A DNA stretch of 18,941 nucleotides from JANNSW01 sp031431235 (lineage in GTDB: Bacteria; Pseudomonadota; Alphaproteobacteria; Rhizobiales; Hyphomicrobiaceae). The stretch is taken from positions 1 to 18,941 of the forward strand of contig JANPDA010000338.1 of assembly GCA_031431235.1 (NCBI GenBank), given 5' to 3'. This document shows positions 7,381 through 14,422 of this stretch, piece by piece. The translations under genes and the position numbers were made by a program. The notes under the pieces are model-generated. The model saw nothing but the letters and a program-made list of their open reading frames with translations. It did not search any database and was not told the origin of the DNA. Every line of letters starts with the position of its first letter. Within the stretch, counting starts at the first letter, position 1.

Positions 7381-8154
7381 ATGGCCGATACCGCCGCCCG
7401 CGAGGCCACCACCACGAGCGATCCCATCATCGCAATCGAGAAGCTCAACAAATGGTACGGCACTTTTCACGTGCTGAAGGACCTCGACCTCGCGGTGGCC
7501 CGCAAGGAGCGGATCGTCATCTGCGGGCCATCGGGGTCGGGCAAGTCGACGCTCATCCGCTGCATCAACAAGCTCGAGGACCATCAACAAGGCCGGATAA
7601 CGGTCGATGGCACCACGCTCGACGAGAACGTCAAGAACATCGAGCAGGTGCGCCGCGAGGTCGGCATGGTGTTCCAGCATTTCAATCTGTTCCCGCATCT
7701 GACGGTGCTGCAGAACCTGACGCTCGCGCCGATCTGGGTGCGCAAGATGCCCAAGAAGGATGCCGAGGCCGTCGCCATGAAGTACCTCGAGCGGGTGCAG
7801 ATCGCCGAGCAGGCGCTGAAATATCCAGGCCAGCTCTCGGGCGGTCAGCAGCAGCGGGTGGCGATTGCCCGCTCGCTGTGCATGAGCCCCAAGATCATGC
7901 TGTTCGACGAGCCGACCTCCGCCCTCGACCCCGAGATGATCAAGGAGGTGCTGGAGGTCATGGTCGATCTCGCCCGGGAAGGCATGACCATGCTGGTCGT
8001 CACCCACGAGATGGGCTTTGCCCGCGAGGTCGCCGACCGTGTCGTGTTCATGGACAAGGGCGAGATCGTCGAGCAGGCCCCACCGAAGGACTTCTTCGCC
8101 AACCCTAAATCCGACCGGACCAAGCTGTTCCTGAGCCAGATCCTGGGCCATTGA
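7381..8154 (+). CDS. aapP: General L-amino acid ABC transporter, ATP-binding protein AapP
   Basis: A 257-residue ATPase that drives the Aap importer. It has the Walker A GPSGSGKST (49-57), Q-loop Q99 in MVFQHFNLFPHL, signature LSGGQ (152-156), Walker B ending in DE (176-177) and switch histidine H209 in VTHE. The sequence and length match AapP of Rhizobium closely, including the APIWVRKMPKKDAE stretch. GAGGA at 7371-7375 supports the ATG at 7381; an in-frame ATG at 7369 overlapping the aapM stop would add four residues (MRTT) and is possible. It is the last gene of the operon; no T-rich terminator follows directly, but structured DNA begins about 15 bases after the stop. Confidence 0.96.
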   Translation: MADTAAREATTTSDPIIAIEKLNKWYGTFHVLKDLDLAVARKERIVICGPSGSGKSTLIRCINKLEDHQQGRITVDGTTLDENVKNIEQVRREVGMVFQHFNLFPHLTVLQNLTLAPIWVRKMPKKDAEAVAMKYLERVQIAEQALKYPGQLSGGQQQRVAIARSLCMSPKIMLFDEPTSALDPEMIKEVLEVMVDLAREGMTMLVVTHEMGFAREVADRVVFMDKGEIVEQAPPKDFFANPKSDRTKLFLSQILGH

Positions 8155-8169
8155 GTCTGCTGCCGCGTG

Positions 8170-8337
8170 GCTCATTCCCGTTTTCCCGGCCGAGGGTGGG
8201 TCAGGACCGTGGGCGAATTACCGTACCTCGTTTCCACCCGAGCGCCGGGATCGAGGGCTCGATGCGGCAGCCATCCGAACCGTAAGTCTGGGCCCCGGAG
8301 AGCCGCTTGTAGCGGCTTACGGGGAAACGGAATGAGC
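8170..8337. repeat. Structured non-coding element with terminal inverted repeats
   Basis: The left end (8170-8188) and right end (8320-8337) are complementary over 18 pairs with one bulged C (8179) and one G-T pair. The interior holds further paired elements: GGGTGG (8194-8199) with CCACCC (8234-8239), ATCGAG/CTCGAT at 8250-8263, CCGTAAG (8280-8286) with CTTACGG (8316-8322), and GCCGCT-TGT-AGCGGC (8302-8316). It sits between the convergent ends of aapP and modC. It could be a small non-autonomous repeat, a bidirectional 3'-end structure or a small RNA. I recognise no known RNA family. Confidence 0.5.
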
Positions 8338-8365
8338 AGCAATCGGCCGGATTTCGTATTGGGAG

Positions 8366-9487
8366 CTAAGGCCTCGCCTTCCTCGGCTCTGGCGCCGGCA
8401 TCAGATGGATCGCCTCCTTCAGCAGTGAGAGCCCGACTTGCTCGCCGGGGCCTAGTCGGTTGCGCTCCGCCACGTGCCTCGGCGCGTGAAAGGTCAAGGC
8501 GCGCGTCTCCTCGCCATCGAGCTCGACCGTGGAGATGGTGCTGTCGCCGAGCGATATGAAGCTCGTGACGGTGCCGGTGACCGGGTTCTCGGCTTCCCCG
8601 CGCGATGGCCGGTCGCGGCGGTGCAGCACCACTTTCGAGGGCGGGATCAGCCACGACACGGCGGCCTCTGGCGGCCATTGCGGCTGGTGCGCAGCCTCGA
8701 GCCGGCGGCCGCGCCAATCGAGGATCGTCGTGGCAGGGTCGCCGCCATGCTCGATCACGCGAGCAGGGAAGATGTTGCGCTGGCCGACCAGCCTGGCAGC
8801 CTCGACAGTTGCCGGCCGCTGCACGAGATCGAGCGGCTTGCCCCGCTGCAGGATGCGTCCCCGCTGCAGCAGGCACATGCTGTCGGCGAGCATCAGCGCC
8901 TCGTCGAGATCGTGCGTCACCAGCACGATCGGCATGCTGAGCCGCTGCCTGATGCCGGCGAGCTCCTGGTAGAGCCGTCCACGCGTGAGCTTGTCGACGG
9001 CGGAGAACGGCTCGTCCAGCAGCAGCACTTTCGGCTCTCGTGCCAGCGCGCGCGCGACCGCCACCCGCTGCTGCTGGCCGCCGGACAACTCTGCTGGCCG
9101 CCGCTGCTCCAGCCCCGTCAGATTGACGAGCGCGAGCAGCTCATCGGCCCTCGCGCCGCGCAGCTCTGGCACGGTCCCGCCGAGCGCTGCCGCCACATTG
9201 GCGCGGGCGGTCAGGTGGGGAAACAGCGCGTAGCTCTGGAACACCAGGCCGACACGGCGCCGCCAGGTCGGAAGATGCAGGCCCGTTGCAGTCTCCTGCC
9301 AGACCTCGCCATCGGCCACGATCCGGCTCTCCAATGGTCGGTAAAGCCCGGCGATCGAGCGCAGAATGGTCGATTTGCCGCTGCCCGATGGCCCGACCAG
9401 CGCCACCATCTCGCCGGGCCCACAGGCAAAGCTCAGGTCCAGCGCGATCGGCGCGTCCTGGCGCAACGTAACTTCGATGCCGCCCAT
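8366..9487 (-). CDS. modC: Molybdate ABC transporter, ATP-binding protein ModC
   Basis: A 373-residue ATPase. It has Walker A GPSGSGKST (32-40), Q84 in LVFQSYALFPHLT, signature LSGGQ (134-138), Walker B LLLDEP with D158-E159, and H192 in VTHDLDEA. After the ATPase core comes a regulatory C-terminal part (about 235-363) with NIFPARV and a TOBE/MOP-like repeat (NPVTGTVTSFISLGDSTISTVELDG). That layout is typical of the MOI importer group, ModC included. The ATG at 9487 lies three bases after the modB stop, with GGGTGA from the end of modB as a plausible ribosome binding site. It energises molybdate uptake for molybdoenzymes. Sulfate or tungstate ATPases have similar domains, but the adjacent modA and modB favour molybdate. 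Confidence 0.9.
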   Translation of the reverse strand: MGGIEVTLRQDAPIALDLSFACGPGEMVALVGPSGSGKSTILRSIAGLYRPLESRIVADGEVWQETATGLHLPTWRRRVGLVFQSYALFPHLTARANVAAALGGTVPELRGARADELLALVNLTGLEQRRPAELSGGQQQRVAVARALAREPKVLLLDEPFSAVDKLTRGRLYQELAGIRQRLSMPIVLVTHDLDEALMLADSMCLLQRGRILQRGKPLDLVQRPATVEAARLVGQRNIFPARVIEHGGDPATTILDWRGRRLEAAHQPQWPPEAAVSWLIPPSKVVLHRRDRPSRGEAENPVTGTVTSFISLGDSTISTVELDGEETRALTFHAPRHVAERNRLGPGEQVGLSLLKEAIHLMPAPEPRKARP

Positions 9488-9490
9488 GCG

Positions 9491-10159
9491 TCACCCGAAC
9501 CGGCGCCCGATACGGCGCGAGAATGCGACCGTCAGCGCAATCGCGGCGAGCGAGAACAACAGCAGCAGCAGCGCCATCCGGCTCGCCGCGGCGTCGTCGA
9601 AGGCCTGCACCCGGTCGTAGATCGAAATCGCGATCGTCTTGGTCTCGCCCGGGATGCTGCCGCCCACCATCAGCACGATGCCGAACTCGCCCAGCGTATG
9701 GGCAAAGCTCAACACCATGGCCGTCAGCACCCCCGGCCAGGCTAGCGGCAACTCGACCCGGGCGAGCGCCTGCCACGGTGTCATACCGCAACAAGCGGCC
9801 GCCTCGCGAACCTCAGGGGGGATCGCCTCGAAACTCCGCTGGATCGGCTGGATGGCGAACGGGATATTGAAGATGACCGACGCGACGAGCAGCCCTTGGA
9901 ACGTGAACACGAGTTGCTGCCCCAACAGTGCCTGCCAGAGCTGCCCGAGCGGGGAGGCTGACCCGAAGGCGACCAGCAGATAGTAGCCGAGCACGGTTGG
10001 CGGCAGCACCAGCGGCAGCATGATTGCAGCCTCGACCAGCGCCTTGCCGCGAAAATCCCGGCTGGCGAGCGACCGCCCTGCCAGGATGCCGAGCGGCAGC
10101 AGGATCAGCATTGTCAGAGAAGCGAGCTTCAGCGAGAGCCCGAGCGCCGTCCAGTCCAT
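9491..10159 (-). CDS. modB: Molybdate ABC transporter, permease ModB
   Basis: A 222-residue inner-membrane permease with about five or six membrane segments, normal length for ModB. The family stretch LPLVLPPTVLGYYLL lies at 48-62, the EAA docking loop at about 119-137 (EAAACCGMTPWQALARVELP), and SFAHTLGEFGIVLMVGG at 151-167 is highly characteristic of ModB. The ATG at 10159 follows GGGAGGGAGACG, a strong ribosome binding site. It lies 24 bases after modA and three bases before modC on the minus strand, so the three genes form one operon. It forms the homodimeric molybdate channel. Confidence 0.93.
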   Translation of the reverse strand: MDWTALGLSLKLASLTMLILLPLGILAGRSLASRDFRGKALVEAAIMLPLVLPPTVLGYYLLVAFGSASPLGQLWQALLGQQLVFTFQGLLVASVIFNIPFAIQPIQRSFEAIPPEVREAAACCGMTPWQALARVELPLAWPGVLTAMVLSFAHTLGEFGIVLMVGGSIPGETKTIAISIYDRVQAFDDAAASRMALLLLLFSLAAIALTVAFSRRIGRRFG

Positions 10160-10183
10160 CGTCTCCCTCCCCAGGCCGCCCGC

Positions 10184-10981
10184 TCATCCGCTTTCCCCAG
10201 GCAGCGCAAAACCATAGGCGCGGAAAATCGCGCGGGCGACCGGCTTTTTTGCGAAGGCGTAGAATTGCTCCGCGAGCTGGCCTGCCGTCTTGGCGAGCGC
10301 CATACGCTGGCGCAACGGGCGATGCCAGTCCTGAGGGATCAGCGCGGAGGTGCCCAGTGCCGCAACCTTGGGCGCAACCGCCAGCGAATAGGCGATGATG
10401 CCGCCTTGGGTATCGGCCGAGGTCGCGAATTGCGCAGCCTGGGTCACGTTCTCCCCCAGCACCAGCTTGCCCTGCAGCGCTTCCCACACTCCGGCATGTC
10501 GCAAAGCCTCCTCCGCGCGCTTGCCATAGGGAGCGTGCTCGGGATTGGCGATCGCGAATTTCACCAGCCGCCCGTCAGCGAGAGCCGCCTTCAGATCGGC
10601 AAGACTCCCGTCGGGCGCGAGTGGAGAACCGTGCGGCACGATCAATGCGATCCGCCCGACTGCATAGAGCTCGCCCGTGTCGCGCAGGATTCCAGCGCCT
10701 GCCAACTCCTCCACATAGGATTCGTCAGCCGAGAAGAAAAGCTGGAACGGCGCGCCCTGTCGCAGCTGGCGCGCGAGGTTGCCCGACGAGCCGAAGGCGA
10801 GCTTGACGCTCGCGCCGGTCTCCTTCTGGAACGCCTCGGCGACCTCGATGAGGGCGAACTGCAGGTCGGAGGCCGCCGCGATCACGGGCACCGGCTCGGA
10901 TTGGGCCCAGCCCGGCGTGACAGCCGCAGCGAGGAGCACGGCAATTGCCAAAGCCTTCGATATCCGATGGAGCAGACCCAT
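10184..10981 (-). CDS. modA: Molybdate ABC transporter, periplasmic binding protein ModA
   Basis: A 265-residue periplasmic oxyanion-binding protein. The ATG at 10981 starts a signal peptide (MGLLHRISK, hydrophobic core, cleavage after about PGWAQ, residue 27); AAGGG upstream is its ribosome binding site. The frame continues open further upstream but without signal-peptide logic. The mature start VPVIAAASDL and the segment KLAFGSSGNLARQLRQGAPFQLFFSADESYVEEL match ModA, where serines of AASDL and GSSGN contact the oxyanion. A molybdate/tungstate preference cannot be read by eye. It heads modABC and is divergent from rsmD across a 127-base gap. I found no convincing ModE site or molybdenum-cofactor riboswitch in that gap. 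Confidence 0.92.
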   Translation of the reverse strand: MGLLHRISKALAIAVLLAAAVTPGWAQSEPVPVIAAASDLQFALIEVAEAFQKETGASVKLAFGSSGNLARQLRQGAPFQLFFSADESYVEELAGAGILRDTGELYAVGRIALIVPHGSPLAPDGSLADLKAALADGRLVKFAIANPEHAPYGKRAEEALRHAGVWEALQGKLVLGENVTQAAQFATSADTQGGIIAYSLAVAPKVAALGTSALIPQDWHRPLRQRMALAKTAGQLAEQFYAFAKKPVARAIFRAYGFALPGESG

Positions 10982-11108
10982 GCCTGAACCCTTGTGCAAT
11001 GCATCGACAGCGTACCGATCCTGGGTGCGGACCGGCGCCGACGCAAGCGGCCCTGTTCCTTCAATCGAAACTGGGGCAAGACAGCGACCGGAGGAGTTGA
11101 ACCAGCAC

Positions 11109-11663
11109 ATGCGCATCGTCGGTGGCAGATTGCGGGGCCGCACCTTGGTTGCACCCGCTGACAGATCGATCCGCCCGACGTCGGACCGGGTGCGCGAAGC
11201 CGTGTTCAACATTCTGGCGCATGGCATCGAGGGCGGCGATCTCGCGGGCGTCCGCGTGCTCGACCTGTTCTCCGGCACCGGCGCGCTCGGCTTTGAAGCC
11301 CTGTCGCGCGGCGCGTCCTATTGCCTCTTCGTCGAGGAGACCGCGGAAGCCCGTGGCCTCATCCGCGAGAATGCCGAGGCACTCGGCCTGATCGGCCAGA
11401 CGCGCATCTTCCGCCGCGATGCGACGCTGTTGGGTCCACTGGGCACGGGTGTGCCCTATGATATCGCCTTCCTCGATCCACCCTACGGCAAGGGCCTGGG
11501 CGAGGCCGCGATCCTTGCCGCACGAACGGGGGGATGGCTGCGGGCAGGCGCGCTCATCGTGCTGGAGGAGAGTGCCGAGGCCGCTGTCGCCCTGCCTGCA
11601 GGCGTCCAACAGCTCGACCGGCGCGACTATGGCGATACGCAGGTGATCTTCCTGCGCGGTTGA
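11109..11663 (+). CDS. rsmD: 16S rRNA (guanine(966)-N(2))-methyltransferase RsmD
   Basis: A 184-residue SAM-dependent RNA methyltransferase of the RsmD family, which modifies G966 of 16S rRNA in the 30S subunit. The start MRIVGGRLRGRTL and the stretch RPTSDRVREAVFNIL (22-36) are diagnostic. Motif I is LDLFSGTG (51-58), and the catalytic DPPY lies at 123-126. The ATG at 11109 is favoured by the conserved MRIVGG start; GGAGGAG at 11090-11096 is a strong but somewhat distant ribosome binding site. Length is normal. It stands alone on its strand: divergent from modA and convergent with a D,D-carboxypeptidase gene whose stop codon is only four bases away. Confidence 0.95.
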   Translation: MRIVGGRLRGRTLVAPADRSIRPTSDRVREAVFNILAHGIEGGDLAGVRVLDLFSGTGALGFEALSRGASYCLFVEETAEARGLIRENAEALGLIGQTRIFRRDATLLGPLGTGVPYDIAFLDPPYGKGLGEAAILAARTGGWLRAGALIVLEESAEAAVALPAGVQQLDRRDYGDTQVIFLRG

Positions 11664-11667
11664 GGCC

Positions 11668-13047
11668 CTATTGGGCGGGCAACACCAAGCAATCGATCTT
11701 CTGTTTTTTCAGGTTGGTGCAGGTCAGCTTGGCTTTGGGCTCCTCGAAGCCAGCGAAGCGGGCGCGATACCAGATCCGGTTGTTTTTGGAGAATTCGAGT
11801 GTCACCGCCTCGTGCCCGGCGAGCAACGACGCGGCTGTGACGCTGACCTTGGTCAGGCGGTCGAACGCTTCGCTCTGATTGGCGAAAGCTCCGACCTGAA
11901 TCTGGTAGGGACCGGCGGGGCGGGCAGGGGCAACACTGTCGGCGAGCGCTGCAGGCTGCTGCGGCGCCGTGGCGGCGCTGGTGGTGGTCGTGACGAAGGC
12001 CGCGGCATCCTCCCCCTGGCTCAGGGCCGAGGCGCCGAGCGACTGTTTCTTGTTGGGCGCAAGCTCCGTTACCGCCGCTTCCTGCTCGGGCTGGGCAGGC
12101 GCTGCCACCTTGGCCGGTTTCGCCTTGGCCTTTGCACTGGCAATTTCGGGATCCTTCCGGCGCGACGGCTTGCGGGTTTTCTCGGTCGAGGCCTTGGCAA
12201 GGGCGCTCGTCATCAGTCGGCGCATCGTGGCGTTGCGAGTCCGCGACGTCTCTCCCCCGAGCACCACGCCGACCACATGCTTGCCATCGCGATGAACGGA
12301 GGCGGCGAGATTGAAGCCCGAGGCGCGGGTGTAGCCGGTCTTGATGCCGTCCGTGCCCTCGTAGCTGAACAGCAGGCTGTTGTGGTTGCGGTGACGCTTG
12401 CCGCGATAGGTGAAAGTCTCGGTCTTGAAATAGGGATAGTACTGCGGGAAATCGTCCTGCAGGCGCAACGACAGCGTCAACAGATCGCGCGCGGTGGTGG
12501 TCTGAGCCGGGTTCGGCAGGCCCGAGGCGTTCTTGAAGGTCGTGCTCTTCATCCCGATCTCGCGCGCCTTCCTCGTCATGTAGCGGGCGAACTTGTCCTC
12601 GGTGCCGGCGAGATTCTCGGCGATCGAGATGGCGATGTCGTTGGCCGATTTGGTGACGAGCGCCTTGATCGCGTCCGACAAGCGAATGCGCTCGCCGGCG
12701 TCGAGGCCGAGCTTGGAGGGCTGCGCATTGGCCGCGCGCTCGGTGATGATGAGATCGGCATCGAGGTCGAGGCGCCCCTTCTCCAGCATCTCGAACACGA
12801 CGTAGAGCGTCATCATTTTGGTGAGGGAAGCTGGAAAGCGCGGACTGTCGGCGTTCTCCTCATGCAGGATGCTGCCGCTGTTCGCGTCGATCGTGATGGA
12901 CGCGTCGGGTGCCGCCGATACGGCCGGCGCGCCAGCACCAAGTCCGAGCAGGAGCACCAGGCAAGCCACTACCGCGGGGATCGCCAGGCCCCGTTGCTCG
13001 AGCAGCCCGGAGCCGCGCCGCACTTTCCCCGCCAGCAAACCTGTCAT
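11668..13047 (-). CDS. D-alanyl-D-alanine carboxypeptidase (PBP5/6 family) with C-terminal SPOR domain
   Basis: A 459-residue serine peptidase that removes the terminal D-alanine from peptidoglycan stem peptides in the periplasm. A membrane/signal segment spans about residues 22-46. The catalytic motifs are SxxK at S74-K77 (PASLTKMM), SAN at 134-136 and KTG at 236-238 (DGIKTGYT), all intact. A long Lys/Ala/Pro-rich linker (about 285-380) leads to a C-terminal SPOR domain (about 381-457, beginning YQIQVGAFANQ), which binds denuded glycan strands at division sites. The SPOR domain replaces the usual PBP5 C-terminal beta domain and amphipathic anchor. I chose the ATG at 13047, with GGAG upstream and a normal signal sequence; in-frame ATGs at 13116 and 13164 give a poorly conserved-looking extension of up to 39 residues. 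It is probably monocistronic. Confidence 0.92.
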   Translation of the reverse strand: MTGLLAGKVRRGSGLLEQRGLAIPAVVACLVLLLGLGAGAPAVSAAPDASITIDANSGSILHEENADSPRFPASLTKMMTLYVVFEMLEKGRLDLDADLIITERAANAQPSKLGLDAGERIRLSDAIKALVTKSANDIAISIAENLAGTEDKFARYMTRKAREIGMKSTTFKNASGLPNPAQTTTARDLLTLSLRLQDDFPQYYPYFKTETFTYRGKRHRNHNSLLFSYEGTDGIKTGYTRASGFNLAASVHRDGKHVVGVVLGGETSRTRNATMRRLMTSALAKASTEKTRKPSRRKDPEIASAKAKAKPAKVAAPAQPEQEAAVTELAPNKKQSLGASALSQGEDAAAFVTTTTSAATAPQQPAALADSVAPARPAGPYQIQVGAFANQSEAFDRLTKVSVTAASLLAGHEAVTLEFSKNNRIWYRARFAGFEEPKAKLTCTNLKKQKIDCLVLPAQ

Positions 13048-13420
13048 GCGCCGCTCCGGCCCGCCTGTGATGGCAATGCAGTCCTGCCGCCTCGTTTGGC
13101 GGCGGCACACGACCATTCGTTTTGGGCGGGCATAAGGCGCCAGCCCGGCACTACTCTTGGGCATTGCCCGTTAGCAATTGGTTAAGCAGAGCTCGCGTCG
13201 GCTCGAGGTGCGCGCGCCAATGGATCCGAGCGACTTATGCACATTGGGGGTATTGCGCTGCGACAAGTCGTTGACGGGCAATGGTGCGCCGCACTATGTT
13301 TTATCCAGTCCGTCGTCCGGCCTCGTTTCGGGCCTACCCGGTGAGTGTGCTCCGGCCAGTTCTCGGCGGTTTGCCAGCCGGCCCATTGTGAATCAGTGCC
13401 AGTTGAGGATGTCAGCGACC
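13048..13420. other. Divergent intergenic region between the carboxypeptidase and phasin genes
   Basis: These 373 bases carry the promoters of two divergent genes. Seen here: a short hairpin GCCGCC/GGCGGC at 13086-13103, a 10-base inverted pair CATTGCCCGT (13162-13171) and ACGGGCAATG (13274-13283), and a candidate sigma70 promoter at 13271-13300. No RNA gene or extra coding region could be supported. The left part could belong to a longer form of the carboxypeptidase. Confidence 0.5.
13271..13300 (+). promoter_or_regulatory. Candidate sigma70 promoter of the phasin gene
   Basis: TTGACG (13271-13276) and TATGTT (13295-13300) are separated by 18 bases, a good match to the alphaproteobacterial housekeeping promoter. 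Transcription would start near 13307, giving a leader of about 115 bases. The -35 box overlaps one arm of a 10-base inverted pair whose partner lies at 13162-13171. Confidence 0.45.
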
Positions 13421-13750
13421 ATGATCAAGAATTTCGACGATGTGCAGAAGCTCAGCCAGCAGAACCTCGACGCCGGGATGCGTACCATCACCGAGTGGAA
13501 CAAGGGCTGGCAGACGATCGCGGCCGAGATGGGCGACTACTCGAAGCGCTCCTTCGAGGAGGGCACGCAGACGATCGAGAAGCTGACCGGGGCCCGCTCG
13601 ATCGAGCAGGCGATGGAGATCCAGGCCGACTTCGCCAAGCGCGCCTACGAGGACTACATGGCCCAGTGGTCCAAGATCGGCAACCTGTATGCCGAGTTCG
13701 CCCGCGAGGCGATGAAGCCGGTCGAGCGCGCCTTCAGCAATGGCCGCTGA
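13421..13750 (+). CDS. Phasin family protein
   Basis: A 109-residue, all-helical, amphipathic protein of the phasin type (Phasin_2 / PhaP-like family). Phasins coat polyhydroxyalkanoate granules and stabilise their surface; some alphaproteobacterial members have other or unknown partners. The residues VQKLSQQNLDAGMRTITEWNKGWQTIAAEM, followed by a heptad-like region with KRSFEEGTQTIEKLTGARSIEQAMEIQADFAKRAYEDYMAQ, are highly typical, with YxxxM and FAxxAY patterns. No signal peptide or membrane segment is present. The ATG at 13421 has GAGG 12 bases upstream; an in-frame ATG at 13409 would add MSAT but abuts the GAGG. It is a single-gene unit with its own promoter candidate and a strong intrinsic terminator. 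No PHA synthase gene is in the window. Confidence 0.9.
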   Translation: MIKNFDDVQKLSQQNLDAGMRTITEWNKGWQTIAAEMGDYSKRSFEEGTQTIEKLTGARSIEQAMEIQADFAKRAYEDYMAQWSKIGNLYAEFAREAMKPVERAFSNGR

Positions 13751-13792
13751 AGCGGTCGGGCCCAATTCGTGAACCGTCTCGGCATTGTTTCC

Positions 13793-13819
13793 AAGCCCGG
13801 CCCTGGTGGCCGGGCTTTT
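13793..13819 (+). terminator. Rho-independent terminator of the phasin gene
   Basis: A perfect 10-base-pair stem, AAGCCCGGCC (13793-13802) with GGCCGGGCTT (13808-13817), encloses a CTGGT loop and runs into TTTT (13816-13819). It lies 42 bases after the phasin stop and is the clearest intrinsic terminator in the window. Confidence 0.9.
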
Positions 13820-14065
13820 GCATTGGGTGCGCGGATTGCGCGGCGTTGCCGGGGCGAGGTTGCACGCCGCCGCTTTGCGCTCCGCCGCCCTGTTGCCGCC
13901 GCAGAGGCCGTCCAATCTCACATTTGGCCATGTCGTTCACGTCGATCGCGGAAGCCGTTGAGCGGCGGGCGACGAACCGGTAGTATGGGCTTCGAAGGAG
14001 TTCGTGCGACGGTCCCCGAGCGTACCGACGGGATCGGACAGCGAACAGCAGAGCAGGGCTGGGCG
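13820..14065. other. Intergenic region upstream of clpS
   Basis: Together with the terminator this makes about 315 bases without a confident gene. The stretch 13820-13930 is GC-rich with no recognisable structure. A candidate promoter lies at 13958-13986. The clpS frame is open through much of the region, and an in-frame ATG exists at 13985, but the translated extension shows no ClpS similarity. Confidence 0.45.
13958..13986 (+). promoter_or_regulatory. Candidate promoter of clpS-clpA
   Basis: TTGAGC (13958-13963) and TAGTAT (13981-13986) are spaced by 17 bases. The match is fair (five of six in the -35 box, four of six in the -10 box). Transcription would start near 13993, leaving a leader of about 73 bases before the clpS ATG at 14066. 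Confidence 0.35.
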
Positions 14066-14413
14066 ATGCGCATTTCCATGGCGGAGCGCGACCGGGACAA
14101 GGACGGCCGCAACGGTGGGTCCAAGACCGATCTCGTCACCAAGACGAAACCGAAGACCCAACGGCCGAGCCTCTATAAGGTGCTCATTCTGAACGATGAC
14201 TTCACGCCCATGGAGTTCGTCGTATTCGTGCTGGAGCGCTTCTTCGGCAAGGGCCGCGAGGAGGCGACACGCATCATGCTGCACGTCCACCACAAGGGCG
14301 TCGGTGTATGCGGCCTCTTCACGTTCGAGGTTGCCGAGACGAAAGTGACGCAGGTGATGGATTTCGCGCGTGCCCACCAGCATCCGCTGCAGTGCACGAT
14401 GGAAAAGGAGTAG
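14066..14413 (+). CDS. clpS: ATP-dependent Clp protease adaptor ClpS
   Basis: A 115-residue adaptor that delivers N-degron substrates (N-terminal Phe, Leu, Trp, Tyr) to ClpA. An unstructured charged N-terminus (about residues 1-32), which engages ClpA, precedes the core: RPSLYKVLILNDDFTPMEFVVFVLERFF with the N-degron-binding NDD, then MLHVHHKGVGVCGLFTFEVAETKV, and a terminal HPLQCTMEKE. All are standard for alphaproteobacterial ClpS. AGGGCTGGG precedes the ATG at 14066; an ATG at 14078 is an in-frame alternative that would remove four residues. It lies 9 bases upstream of clpA, and its end carries clpA's AAAGGAG ribosome binding site, so the two products are made together. Confidence 0.95.
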   Translation: MRISMAERDRDKDGRNGGSKTDLVTKTKPKTQRPSLYKVLILNDDFTPMEFVVFVLERFFGKGREEATRIMLHVHHKGVGVCGLFTFEVAETKVTQVMDFARAHQHPLQCTMEKE

Positions 14414-14422
14414 CGAGCGGCC

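Noticed and set aside
8135..8335. An open forward frame after aapP that reads like a plausible protein fragment (ending LGPGEPLVAAYGETE)
   Set aside because: It contains no ATG, GTG or TTG start codon, matches no family I know, and overlaps the inverted-repeat element that explains the region better.
8170..8337. Cobalamin, molybdenum-cofactor or other known riboswitch, or 6S RNA
   Set aside because: The GGGAA-like ends suggested a cobalamin class at first, but the conserved core motifs are missing on both strands, and the element lies downstream of both flanking genes.
10982..11108. ModE operator or molybdenum-cofactor riboswitch before modA
   Set aside because: Only a weak ATCG-N9-CGAT symmetry at 11003-11019 is present; neither the ModE consensus nor a recognisable riboswitch fold could be seen.
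13985..14065. A longer ClpS starting at the in-frame ATG at 13985
   Set aside because: The added 27 residues have no family similarity, and the ATG overlaps the -10 box of the candidate promoter; 115 residues is the normal ClpS size.
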